From: Rheum nobile
Lineage: Eukaryota; Streptophyta; Magnoliopsida; Caryophyllales; Polygonaceae
NCBI GenBank assembly: GCA_027886185.1
Contig: WOAB01000041.1
Span: 1,364,001-1,428,000, forward strand
DNA length: 64,000 nt
Reading direction: 5' to 3'
The notes under the pieces are model-generated. The model was not told the DNA's origin, did no database searches, and saw only the letters and a program-made list of their open reading frames with translations. Within the stretch, counting starts at the first letter, position 1, and each line of letters starts with the position of its first letter. The position numbers and the translations under genes were made by a program. Of this stretch, positions 45,608 through 55,779 are shown one piece after another.

Positions 45608-47914
45608 TATAATAACCCTCAATTTCAGTAAGGGTGTTTGGGTAATTTTCCCAAACCCTCGTTCTGCAAGCAAGATGCATTTGGCGTATTCGGAATTTCT
45701 GTAACCTCTGTAATCTCTGTATTAACCCTCTTGAACGTAATAATATACGTTTTGGTGTGTACTGGGTCTTGGATTATTTTTAAGTACTAAAAGTGAGATC
45801 TAGCAAAGATCCGCGAGCAAAAGTTCCGAGAGAAGACCCAAGAACGCGAACACGGCATTTCCGCGATCGCGGATTTCTTCTGCGGGCGCGGATTCGCACA
45901 GGAGCCACTCCGCGATCGCGGTTACGTTTTTGCGACCGCGGATCGCTGGTTCGCCTTCGTCTTTAATTCTTGCCGCGTTGCGACGTTTGGCTGGCCGACG
46001 TTTCGCCGATGGAGGGAGGCCGATCGGTTGGCATGCCCTGGCGTTGAGCTCCCCTTCCCCTATAAAAGGAGGTCGGGGCAGCTTCAATCTCCATCCACAT
46101 CCTCAAATCTCTCCCCTTCTCTCATTTTGTGCCTTCACCGGAGTTAGTGCTTCGTCGGAGTTTTGCCGGAGCTTTTGGTGGCCGTCGTGGTGCCCTTGGA
46201 AGCTGGTAGTGGTGGCATTGCGAGGAGGAGAGGCTAGCATCGTCGTCTCCATCGTCGGTGAGCCTCGATTCGATTCTGAGTCGCGTCGGAAGGAAGCATC
46301 CGCGATCACGGGGATGAATTCCGCGACCGCGGAAGCTGCCTAGAATTCTGTGACCGTGGAAGTCCAAACCGCGACCGCGGCTTGATCTGGCAAGCGCGAT
46401 CGTGGCTTGGACAGCCACGGTCACGACTCAGGCTTTCGTTCATTTTGATTCGTATCAATTGTCGTTCGTATCGTCTTGTTCGTTTCAAATCTAACTTAGG
46501 GTTCCGTCGTTTATCTCGTCGGCGTCGTAGGAATCCGTACGCAGATTCCAGTGTCCAGATCCCGGAACCCGACATCTTCATCCATCTAGAATAAGGCAAG
46601 TGGCGGTTCGCTCTTGCTTATCATTCCATGTTCCCGTTAATTATCAATTGTTTTAATTGTTAATTAAATTGGGATGAACTGTTATTTTCGTTTAGAAACA
46701 AATTTTATAAATGTGTGATTAAAATATGATATTATAATAGGTTGTGTATATTGCTAGAAACAATGCTATTATATCTGTTATTACTGTGATGGTATTGGTG
46801 TGGATTTGATGTGTGAATTTAAATATGTAGTTAGAACGAGTATTCGTAGGAACGCTATGTACCTTGCGAGGTCTAGCCGTTTCTTTATAACTGTGGTGCG
46901 TAACATGTTCAGGCCCTAACACCCTTCCCTGGTCATGACCGTCCCCTATCCGAATATAGGGGTGGTGCACTAAGCTGGTGCCAACAATCGGGATTTATTC
47001 CCAAGATATCTCTCGTATCGAGATGATATATTTATATGATAAAAGCTTTAACGTAAATATACCTTTTGGAATTTAACAAGATAAGTGTCGTTGTGCACAT
47101 AATTAATATACCCTCGGGCGAGGAGTACAACGTGGAAACCGCCTGAACTTCCGTTAGAGTAAGTCTTCTTTCCAATCTGGATTCGCATTGCGCGGTGAGG
47201 TTGGTCGTTGACCCAAATGATCAAGTCATTTTTAAAACGCTTGTATGAAAACTATAACGTTACCAAACATTTGTCATACTTTCCCATAAGACCCAATTCA
47301 TTTGGAGTCTTCTTTTCAGTGCATGTCTAAATTCTAATCATTCCGTGAAAGTTCTGGGTTATGTATCGTTCCTTCGGTTGTTATTCGAGGAACAATGATA
47401 GTAAACGGTTACGATCACTAGAACCATTCTGTTTTCACCCTTGCATAGTCTTTCATTAGACTAACCAACCGGGTTTTATTCCTTGCATGGTTGGCTGGTG
47501 TCATCCGTCCTATACGGCACATCAGTGGTTGGTTCCCGAAGTCTTGAAGTAACCAGTTGAAGAAGAGGCTTGCAGTTGCAGATTTAAGTGTCGGTATTTC
47601 AAGGTCGTTAAGTATTACTTTAATATATATTTTTATATAACCTAGTCATGTAATAGGTTTATTCTTAAAGTCTTTCGTTGTGTAATTTAAAAGTCTTCCG
47701 CTGTAATTTCACTCTGTTGTAAATCGTTATTGAGAAATCTTTTAAAAAAAATGGTTGAATTTCATTTAAAAAATGTCTTCCGCTGTCTAACCTTTCGTTA
47801 TTTAATATGTTTATTTAAGATTAATTGTTCTGAATAAAGCCTAGGATGACATTGGACAGTAACGTCTGAGGTCACTGGTGTGTGGCACTACCGACGTAAG
47901 TCGGGGGTGTTACA
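45608..47914 (+). repeat. E2 3' LTR, 2307 bp, uninterrupted
   Basis: Reference copy for the split 5' LTR. TATA box TATAAAAGG at 46061. Palindrome clusters lie at about 45861-45945 (upstream) and 46299-46425 (downstream). It ends GGGGTGTTACA, followed by CGACA. Confidence 0.94.
46061..46069 (+). promoter_or_regulatory. E2 LTR TATA box
   Basis: TATAAAAGG in the 3' LTR. The 5' LTR has the same box at 12458, E4 at 13853 and E8 has TATAAAG at about 62144, all in the same LTR context. Confidence 0.7.
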
Positions 47915-47919
47915 CGACA

Positions 47920-48921
47920 AGCGTCGATTTACTCGACAAACCGCTGCCAACTTTTGTTCAATCAAACCCTTCCCGGACACACCCTTCAGACGAGCACTCG
48001 ACCGGCCAACACGAGACACTATCACACCAGACAAAACATAGATTACGAATATGGCACATAAACGGAAGCATATGCAACCCAAACAGAAGACTTACCCTTG
48101 ACATGAGAAGATGAAGGGGCCGACATGACGTCTTGAGTCGTTGGACCAGTAGACAGCAAGTTGACGTTCACGAATTTGCGCTCCGACAACGGAATCCCAA
48201 GCAAAATGTTGGTTAGACCCTCCGATTTAGCGTCGACTTCCAGATCCTCAGGCTCAGGGACTGCACAGAGAGAGAGGTAAGCAAGAAGTTAAAAATTGTC
48301 TAAACAAAACGAAAACAAGGGAAAGATGCATACTTTCGACCCGCCAATCTGTCAGCAAAAACGAGCAATCACCCCCATTTTCCAAAGCCGACCGCTCGAC
48401 GAAGAAAAATTTCGACCCCCATCCACGGTCGTTCACATCCAGTTTCGACAACAACGGCTTCTGACCCTGACGCCTACGCAACTAAACCCGAGAAGAACTC
48501 TTCGACCCCAAGGCATAGTTGTACCACAAGGCGTCGAAGTCAAAGCCAATCCCCGACTTCGAGTTTAAGAGATCCAAAACCCTAAGAACCTGCCATGCTT
48601 GTGGCATGACCTAACACGGCGCAAGCGCCAGAGTCGCCAAGAAATCATGTACAAGGGGAGTGAACGGAAATTTGTGCCCAATCCGAAACGGATAAGCATA
48701 AAAGCGATCCACCCCTCATATCTGACGTCCGCCCTTTCGTCCGGATAGGGAAGCCTCGTAACCGTCTCTGGTGCAAAACCGCCGACTTGGAGAATTTGCT
48801 CTAGATCTGGCTCCATCAACGTCCCAGTCATGGCGTCAGCCTCCTTCAACAAGAAAAGGGGGGAATCGTCATTCTTACTCGAGCGAGTGGCGGACATTTC
48901 GGCGGAGCTACTGGAAACCAT
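47920..48921 (-). pseudogene. E1 antisense ORF, 5' exons (gypsy-type transposon domain)
   Basis: Minus strand, probable start at ATG 48919-48921 (MVSSSSAEMSATRSS...). Recognisable motifs are LLKEADAMTGTLMEPDLEQI, TRLPYPDERADVRYEGWIAF and, further on, DRGWGSKFFFVERSALENGG. Frame changes and possible introns interrupt it: an exon seems to end at a GTATGC donor (about 48331), with a TGCAG acceptor at about 48258. A later GTAAGT donor lies at about 48087. The next acceptor is across E2 at about 11986, so E2 inserted in an intron. The domain is known from proteins annotated as putative gypsy-type transposon; function unknown. Confidence 0.72.
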
Positions 48922-49189
48922 ATATAATATGGAGAGAGGAGGGAATCGGAAGGCAATCTTGAAAGATTCTGAAAACTTACCAAAGCAAGAAACAGAGAGG
49001 TTCGGAAGAAAGGAGATGAAGAAGCCCATCGATTTACTTCGAATTTATGGAGGGAAGACTAGAGGCTTAGGATGTCCCATCATGTCATGCGATTTTCGCC
49101 ACGTCAACCCTCACCTGTCGCGCCAGAACGAATGGTGGAGATCGTGTGCAGAAAAGTCATCTTGACTCCCGCCATTAGCTGCCTTGAGC

Positions 49190-49209
49190 CCAAAACGACT
49201 TGGGGCTAT
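49190..49209 (+). promoter_or_regulatory. E1 polypurine tract region
   Basis: ACGACTTGGGGCTAT precedes the 3' LTR. It is purine-rich but short, and weaker than the tracts of the other elements. Confidence 0.5.
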
Positions 49210-49855
49210 TGTTGGGCCCGAAATGCTCTAATAAGCCGAGTCAGGCAGACTGGGCCGCCTCACCTTAAATATGGCCCAAGGAGTGTGAGGAAGGACGTCG
49301 GATGCTCATCAGTGCACCAACCCGACCGATCCCGAAGATCTCGCCCGAAGCCATAATTGCTTGATCCTCAGCAAACGGCTTCCAGTTCAAAGTGCAAAAT
49401 TAGAAGCCTCATTAATAAGGAGATCCCAAGGATTATGCTCGGAAGTTAATAGGGGGATTTCATGAAAACGGTAACAAAAACCGACGAAGAAAATGATCCA
49501 TAAATAGGGCACGAAAGGGAAAAAGATGGACACACAGCAATACTCATTATCTCAAACCTCAAAAGGCTTATTAAACTTACTTGTTCTCGTTTAGTTCTTT
49601 TGGTAATAATATTCGATCACCAAGGATCGGACGCTAGATTAGCCGGTCAAACAAGACTCGATCTTTGCATCTACATGATAAGCCATACTTTGTCTTATAC
49701 TCATCGTCATATAATTAATATATCATCGCATAATCTTGCTTCTATTTCATACGTAGTTGATTGTTCATTTGGTTTGGATTTATTATATTCTATTCGATCG
49801 ACTCGTTACCCCGTCTAAGGCGATTTAGGTTGATTGATCTTTTCGCCCCAAAATA
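49210..49855 (+). repeat. E1 3' LTR
   Basis: 646 bp, partner of 5830-6475, followed by the duplication ATACC at 49856-49860. Confidence 0.93.
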
Positions 49856-49860
49856 ATACC

Positions 49861-51597
49861 TTTATTATAAGTTCATATTTATTTACTCTCTATTAATATG
49901 TTAGTAAAAACACAAAAAATTGAAGTTATACGTATATATTAGTTGATGTGTATAATTTATTAGTGATGACTAATGAACAAACTTTAATCTTATATCTAAA
50001 AAAACGTTTAACAAAATTCAATATTATAATATGAAGTACATATATAGAATATTGGTTAAATGAAGTATATAGAATGTAATTCTAAATTTGGTTACACTTC
50101 AAAAATTTAACATGATTTTGATTTATTGTAATTTGTTTTGAAAAATCAGGGAGAAATGGTTGATGAAAAGTTTCATATATACCACCCGATCCGCTAGACG
50201 ATTTTTTCGTTTGACTCATCCCGTTAGACAATCGACTCAACCCGTTAAACAATATTTTCATTTCACCCACCCATTATCTCTAAAACCCCCACCAGTATCT
50301 ATCCCACCATCATCCATTGGGCATACGGATATCTCGAATGAGATATACGAGTTCTCCTTTATTTTCCATCCTACCTTATGGCATTGGTATATAAAATACA
50401 TTCTAACATGTTAAATTGTATAAAACATATGGAAAAATAAAAAATAAAGCATATAATGATAGAAAATCTAATACCCCACGTAAAAAAAACATAAAAAGTA
50501 GCTTACATAGTAAGTCAAACTCAATAATCCATTTGCTTCAAATATCCCACATACAATTACAATATACTATGACACAAGAACTTGAAATGATGGCACAAGA
50601 ATATAAAAAGATTTGGGTTGTAAAAATAGTTTATATACTTAGTATATATTATTTTTTATAAAGGAATGAAACCTCACTCAAATCTGACCCGCCATCCTAC
50701 CTACTCACCCGTTACCTAATTATCATCCTGTTTTTTCAAACTTATTCCGTATATTCAGGATAGATGCCCAATGAATCGAGTATGCATGAATGATTTATTT
50801 TCCTTTAAAGATTAGTCATTTTATTTAATAAAACATTACAATTTTGTGAGTTGGTGCTAAAATTATAAATAAAATCGTGAGCATTATAAATAACAATGTT
50901 ATATATATCAGATTCAGATCCGAAGGTGCAATTGAATCAAAAGAAGAAGAAAAAGGAAGGCAAAATTAATTAAATCAAAACTTATTGACTTTTTTTAATA
51001 AAATCGGATATTCCTACGTTAAAGTTGTAGTGGTTGTTTCTTGCTTTTTTTTGTGTTTTTTGAGTTCTAGACTTATAGTCCATAATCTAGTATTACTTTT
51101 TATTCTAATTTGCTGAGGCAGATCCGTTCAATATAGAGTGTATTATTAATAATTATTAGGATTAACTGAAAAGGGTCTTAAGATTTTTGACGACTTATAA
51201 TTTTTTAGTAATTTATATATTTAAAAGCAGTATTTCTATCCAAATTTAGAGCATTTATGGCCAATCAAACTACACGATAAAAGGCCCAAACAATTCATAT
51301 AATGATTTACGTGCAATAAAGTCACATCTTAAGATTAATGTAAGATTTCTACATATACAACAAAATGTTTAAAATCATAATAGTACAACTTATATAGTCT
51401 TTTAAATATCAATGTAAGTTAACTTGCTCAATTTTACATGTAAGTCATGTCTTTATATATGTTTAGTGTAAGGCAGATAACATAAAGTTTAAAATAACTA
51501 CAGTATATCTTAGTTAATATTTTTAATAACAATGTAAGTTAATTTACGTAACTTTAATGTAAGATAATTATAATACTATACAACTTGTATAATCCTA
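49861..51597. other. AT-rich intergenic DNA
   Basis: 1.7 kb with short A/T runs and no coding frame, RNA gene or element end that I can support. A pyrimidine-rich stretch with repeated ACCCGTTA-like words lies at about 50180-50320. Confidence 0.6.
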
Positions 51598-51606
51598 TAT
51601 TCTATC

Positions 51607-51775
51607 ACAATTTCTATTTCACGCACCGGCAAAATTGCTATTTCACGCACCGGTTCGTCCGTCACGGACCATGTGCATCCGTCCGTGACGGACCAAACAT
51701 ATCCATCCGTGACGGATGAATCCATTTGGTCCGTCATGGACGGATGCACATGGTCCATGACGGACGAAGTAAACA
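51607..51775. repeat. MULE left terminal and subterminal repeats
   Basis: Two TATTTCACGCACCGG units, then five GTCCGTGACGGAC/CATCCGTGACGGATG palindromes at about 51656-51770. Confidence 0.8.
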
Positions 51776-52303
51776 ACCAGAAAATTGAATGTTACTTGTC
51801 CTCACCTAACAACATTAACTACCTCGTCATATCTCCTCAATATTACGGCCAAAATTAAACCCTAAACCTCTCCATCACTCTTCCCTTTCCCTCCCACAAC
51901 ACATCTTCCATTCATTTACAAGAGTTCTTTTCCATGGCAAATGAATATGATTTTTCCAACTTCAATGGTGGAGAAGATGTTTCAAGGGATTATCATTATA
52001 ATGAGGTATGTTTTTAAAGCTTTTACTTTACATGTTAGTAAAAGTTAAGAATTTTTATGGTTCTTTCTTGTGAATGTATATGTTTGAGTTGTTCTTAGCC
52101 CAAAACAAACACTTTCTTAAGGTAATTTCAATAGTTGTGACTATATGTTCATAAAAACTTCATCTTTGATTAAGTTGTACTAAAAAGTTGTAGAATTTAT
52201 GTGCAAAACTGCATGTTTGATTGTTTGGGCTTTGTTATATTGAGTGCAAAACTGCAAAACTTCATCTTTGTTCGGCGACTATTTTTTGAAAGAAAAACTG
52301 TAC

Positions 52304-52442
52304 GTGACAGATGGAATTGTTCAATCCGTCACGAATGGATGTCATTCATCCGTCACGTATGGATTCACTTCATACGTGACGGATGGAGTGAGCCCATCCG
52401 TGATGGATGGACTGTGTCTATTCGTCACGGATGGATGTGTTT
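52304..52442. repeat. MULE intron 1 GTGACGGATGG repeat cluster
   Basis: About seven copies, both orientations, of TCCGTCACG(A/T)ATGGA and CCGTGA(C/T)GGATGGA, inside the intron between exons 1 and 2. Confidence 0.8.
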
Positions 52443-54119
52443 GACAGAACATGGATTCTTACATGCTTCTATGCTAACTTATTTTTTTACTTCAATAGGA
52501 GAATAATATCGTGAACAACGATATTAACAATCTGTCCCTGAATGATGTGTGGGACATGGCACCACCGTCCTTCTCACTTGGGTTGTCCGGAGAACCTATG
52601 GCGCCTCAACAACCTCATATGTCGGGATTAGATTGTTTTGCTCGTAGTGGAATTCCGTCCGTAAGGTGGCAGGCTCCACCTAAGTATGGGTTTCCGACAT
52701 TACACACACAGCCGCAGTTTTATTATCCTACACCTGAAGAAGTGATTATTTTGGAAGATTATTCAGAGAAGTTTACCAAGGGTGAAGTATTCGGCTCCAT
52801 AGATGATGCAATTAAATGGGCTAGACAGATTGCCTTTGATAATCACTTCTGCATCACTATTGGTTGGGATAGAAACTTTGGTGGAGGAAGCCTTCGAAAG
52901 TCATGGCTGTTGTGTGAAAAAGCGGGAATTTACATTTCTAAAGATGAAAACAAAGTAAGGCAAAGAACAAGGAGCAAAAAATGTGATTGTCCATTCAGAT
53001 TGTTGTGTCAAGAAAAATCGAGGGACTCATACACAATCAAGGTAGTTATTGGAACCCACAACCATGTCATTGGTGATGACTTGTATAGTCATGCATTAGC
53101 TAGCAGGATGACACCTGAGTAGAAGAAGTTATGTAAGGTCATGACAGAAAATCATAGTAAACCATCAAAGATTGCAACAATACTTAACCAGGACCCGAAC
53201 AACTGCACTAAAATGAAGCAAGTGTACAATGTCTGACATAGTGGGATGGAAGGAAGAACTGTGGTCCAAGAGTTCTTCCATAAGTGCAAGGAGAACAACT
53301 ACTTTATAGAGTATAGGTCAGATCCAACGACGAATAAGATCGCCGGCATTTTCTTTGCCAGTCCAGATTCCATGAAACTCCTAAAGGCATTTACGTACGT
53401 CCTTTTGCTAGACTCCACATACTGCACTAACAGGTTAGTATAACACATCTACATGCTACATATACTTGTTGATATGTTTATTAATTATGCATGACACATC
53501 TTCTTGTGTATGTATGACTTGCCTTTCCTCGAAATAATAGGAGTCACGTCTACATGGAAGAACTATAATGTGGCGGGGGCGTTTCTACAGCATGAGACAG
53601 AAGACAACTACGTGTGGGCCGCACAACAACTTCTTAAAATGTGCAAAAAGTGTCAAGTAACACCGACATGCCTAGTGACAGATCGTGAAAAGGCCTTGAT
53701 GAATGTGTTAGATAGACTCTTTCCAAGTGCCAAGTCTATCCTCTATAGGCGCCATGTGAAGAAGAGCATAGAGGACAATGTTAGGAAGGAGATGAAGGAT
53801 AAAAGCTTGGGTACAAGGTTTGAAAATGCATACTATAATTTATTCAAGCAAACAACTGTACCTGAGTACGAGATGGAGTTGCCTAGAATTCAGTCGGAAT
53901 GGAGGGTTTGGCCACGTCTGACTCAGTATGTAAGAAACAGCTGGTTGATCCCGTACAGGGAAAGACTCGTGTCATCTTGGACAAATATTGTTTTCACGCT
54001 TGGAACGTCAACGACAAACAGGTTAGTGCATTGTCTAATCTGTACCGCATTCTCATTTGGTATATTTTGGGGGCTTTCTATTATTTGCATAGCTTTTTGT
54101 TTCTGTTATCTGCATAAGT

Positions 54120-54260
54120 GGTTTATCACGTATGGATGAACATATTACGTGACAGACGAAAGTTTGTCGTCCATCAGGTGTGGATGGAATCCACACGTGA
54201 TGTGACGGACGAAATAGCTTCATCTGTCACGTATGAAGAGCAACCATACGTGACGTACAG
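54120..54260. repeat. MULE intron 3 ACGTGACGGA repeat cluster
   Basis: At least six diverged copies (TCACGTATGGATG, TACGTGACAGACGA, CACGTGATGTGACGGACGA, CTGTCACGTATGA, ATACGTGACGTACAG) inside the intron that precedes the VEGAHS exon. Confidence 0.75.
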
Positions 54261-55379
54261 ATTATGCAGATAACAGAAAGGTTTCGTGTGATCAAACTTT
54301 AAACTCTTTTGTACTAAATATAGGGTTGAAGGAGCACACTCTAGTTTGAAAGGCTTCTTGACTACTCCACATGGCAGTCTAGACACCATATTCAGTCAAT
54401 ATCATTCAAAGATGGGTAACCAAGTGAAGGAAATCAAGGGGACCTTCAACGAGAGTGCACAGAACATGATGACGCTTGTGACAAGGGCTGGTGTTTTCAA
54501 GCTGTTGAAGTACAAAGTATCTAAGGTTGCACTTGACCGCTTGACTGAGGAATACAGAAAAGGGGAAAATCCATTTTTTGACAGTACCTGCACATGACAG
54601 ATGAGGGTGAGAGATGGATTGCCATGTGTGCATGACATCGCTAGATATGTGACGAGTTCAATCCCTATTAAGCCTTCAAGGTTGAATCCGTTTTGGAGAC
54701 GATTGAGTTTGTCAGAAGTGCAAGACGAAGGTGAGGCTAAGGTGAAGCGCAAAGTCGCGAGATCTTTGATGGATCAATTTTATACGGATGAGTTCTCCAA
54801 TCTGTCAGCAGATGATCAAGAAAAATGTATCTCGCGACTTTACGACATCGCTCTCCCCGAGGGGACCAGTCTGCAAGAGCCGGCTATTGTGAGGCATAAG
54901 GGACGGCCAATGGGAGCTCCAAACAAAGATAGCACTAAAAGACATCCTTCTTCATGGGAGTACACAGACATAGAAATGGAAGGGACACCTCCCAAGAAGC
55001 AACGAGGTAGGCCACCAAAGCGCACTAGTACACCTTCACCAAGCCCTACAGCTCCTATCACTCCTTTGAGGCCATCGCAGGTTAGAACTCCCAAGAATCC
55101 AGTGGGTCAAATGTTTCCACCACCTTTTCATGCTCCACAGTCCTTCATTAAAGACTTTGAACCGTATATGGATATAGTTCTGCCGTGTATGCACGAACAC
55201 ATAAACGGTTACTTTGATATTGTTGGTGATGGAAACTGTGGATACAGAGCCGTTGTAGATCAAATAGGCATGGAACAAAAGAGAGTGAAGATGACGAAGA
55301 GAGGAGAGAGCGAAGTGAGGTGAGATATGTTTTTTGGGTGAAATGACAAAGGGGACGAAATTGCTGCTTTTAAGGGCAG

Positions 55380-55522
55380 CAACTTCGTCCGTGACGGATG
55401 GACTTGATCCGTCCGTGATGCGCGGATTGCTTATGTCCGTCACGGACGGATGTATTTGGTGCGTCACGGGCCAACCGGTGCGGTAAATAGAAATTTACCC
55501 GGTGCGTGAAATAGCAAGGGCC
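55380..55522. repeat. MULE right subterminal and terminal repeats
   Basis: GTCCGTGACGGATGG, GTCCGTGATGCGCGG and GTCCGTCACGGACGG, then the terminal CCGGTGCGTGAAATAGC. Confidence 0.8.
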
Positions 55523-55779
55523 TATTCTATATATTACTTAGGAATATATAATTAGGTTATTACATTGTGCTGTATAAAGTACATTTTAGAATATATTAAA
55601 ATAAATGGGTAAATTACAATCTAATTATTACGTTCATAAAAGAAGTACTATACAATACGTATTTTACATCCCTAAGTAAGTTTAGATATTTTAAATAATA
55701 CTTGATAATCCTTTAAAATGTGCTTTGATTATCCATTACAAAGTATTTTGAAGATCATATTTTTTTTTAACATGGATAC

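Larger units (their letters stand above)
12006..47914 (+). mobile_element. E2: Ty3/gypsy Tekay/Del-like retrotransposon, nested in E1
   Basis: Seen: the 5' LTR is split into 12006-12694 and 23929-25545 (2306 bp in total). The 3' LTR is 45608-47914 (2307 bp). Ends are TG...CA and the flanks are perfect duplications, CGACA at 12001-12005 and 47915-47919. The primer site is initiator-Met type (25550-25561). The interior has a gag start, a pair of zinc knuckles and a long non-coding remainder, with no pol seen. Known: long LTRs, this primer site and the TTTCGGGG-TCGAAA...AAGGGGG motif before the 3' LTR are usual in Tekay/Del chromoviruses. Without RT the lineage call is an inference. Confidence 0.88.
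5830..49855 (+). mobile_element. E1: outermost Ty3/gypsy Tat-like retrotransposon, spread over 44 kb by nested insertions
   Basis: Seen: two 646-bp LTRs, 5830-6475 and 49210-49855, begin TGTTGGGCCC and align end to end. The flanks are perfect 5-bp duplications, ATACC at 5825-5829 and 49856-49860. The native interior is 6476-12005 plus 47920-49209, about 6.8 kb, carrying gag, a protease remnant, RNase H, integrase and an intron-containing antisense ORF. E2 and its passengers fill the rest. Known: a second, archaeal-type RNase H and extra antisense ORFs are features of the Tat lineage. Inference: E1 is the oldest member of the stack. It is inactive, with the reverse transcriptase deleted and catalytic residues substituted. 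Confidence 0.93.
51934..55323 (+). pseudogene. MULE transposase, FAR1-like N-terminus, SWIM and truncated OTU domain
   Basis: Exons: 51934-52005 (GT donor), 52499-53433, about 53511-54021 and 54324-55323. Exon 2 has a FAR1-like zinc domain (KCDCPFRLLC...THNHVIG). The MULE transposase core gives its acidic residues in VLLLDSTYC (about 53412), CLVTDREKAL (about 53680) and, across the last intron, TTNR/VEGAHSSLKGFL. A SWIM-like C-x-C...GLPCVH follows, then an AT-hook-like KKQRGRPPKR and the first motif of an OTU cysteine protease, GDGNCGYRAV. The OTU domain stops about 30 codons later, so its catalytic His is missing. In-frame stops lie at 53120-53122, 53234-53236 and 54595-54597. Intron 2 lacks a clear AG acceptor before YDLPFLE. 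Confidence 0.85.
51607..55522 (+). mobile_element. MULE (Mutator-like DNA transposon) with OTU-type C-terminus, inactive
   Basis: The terminal inverted repeats of about 60 bp are imperfect: both ends contain CTATTTCACGCACCGG followed by a second copy (left GCTATTTCACGCACCGGT, right CTATTTACCGCACCGGT). The flanks TATTCTATC (51598-51606) and TATTCTATA (55523-55531) fit a 9-bp MULE target duplication with one mismatch. Inside is a four-exon transposase gene in the plus direction. GTGACGGAT-type repeats occur at both ends and in two introns. Exact end positions are good to a few bases only. Confidence 0.8.

Noticed and set aside
52499..54021. A domesticated FAR1/FHY3-type host transcription factor
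   Set aside because: Terminal inverted repeats, a probable 9-bp duplication and three in-frame stops show it is a dead MULE and not a host gene.
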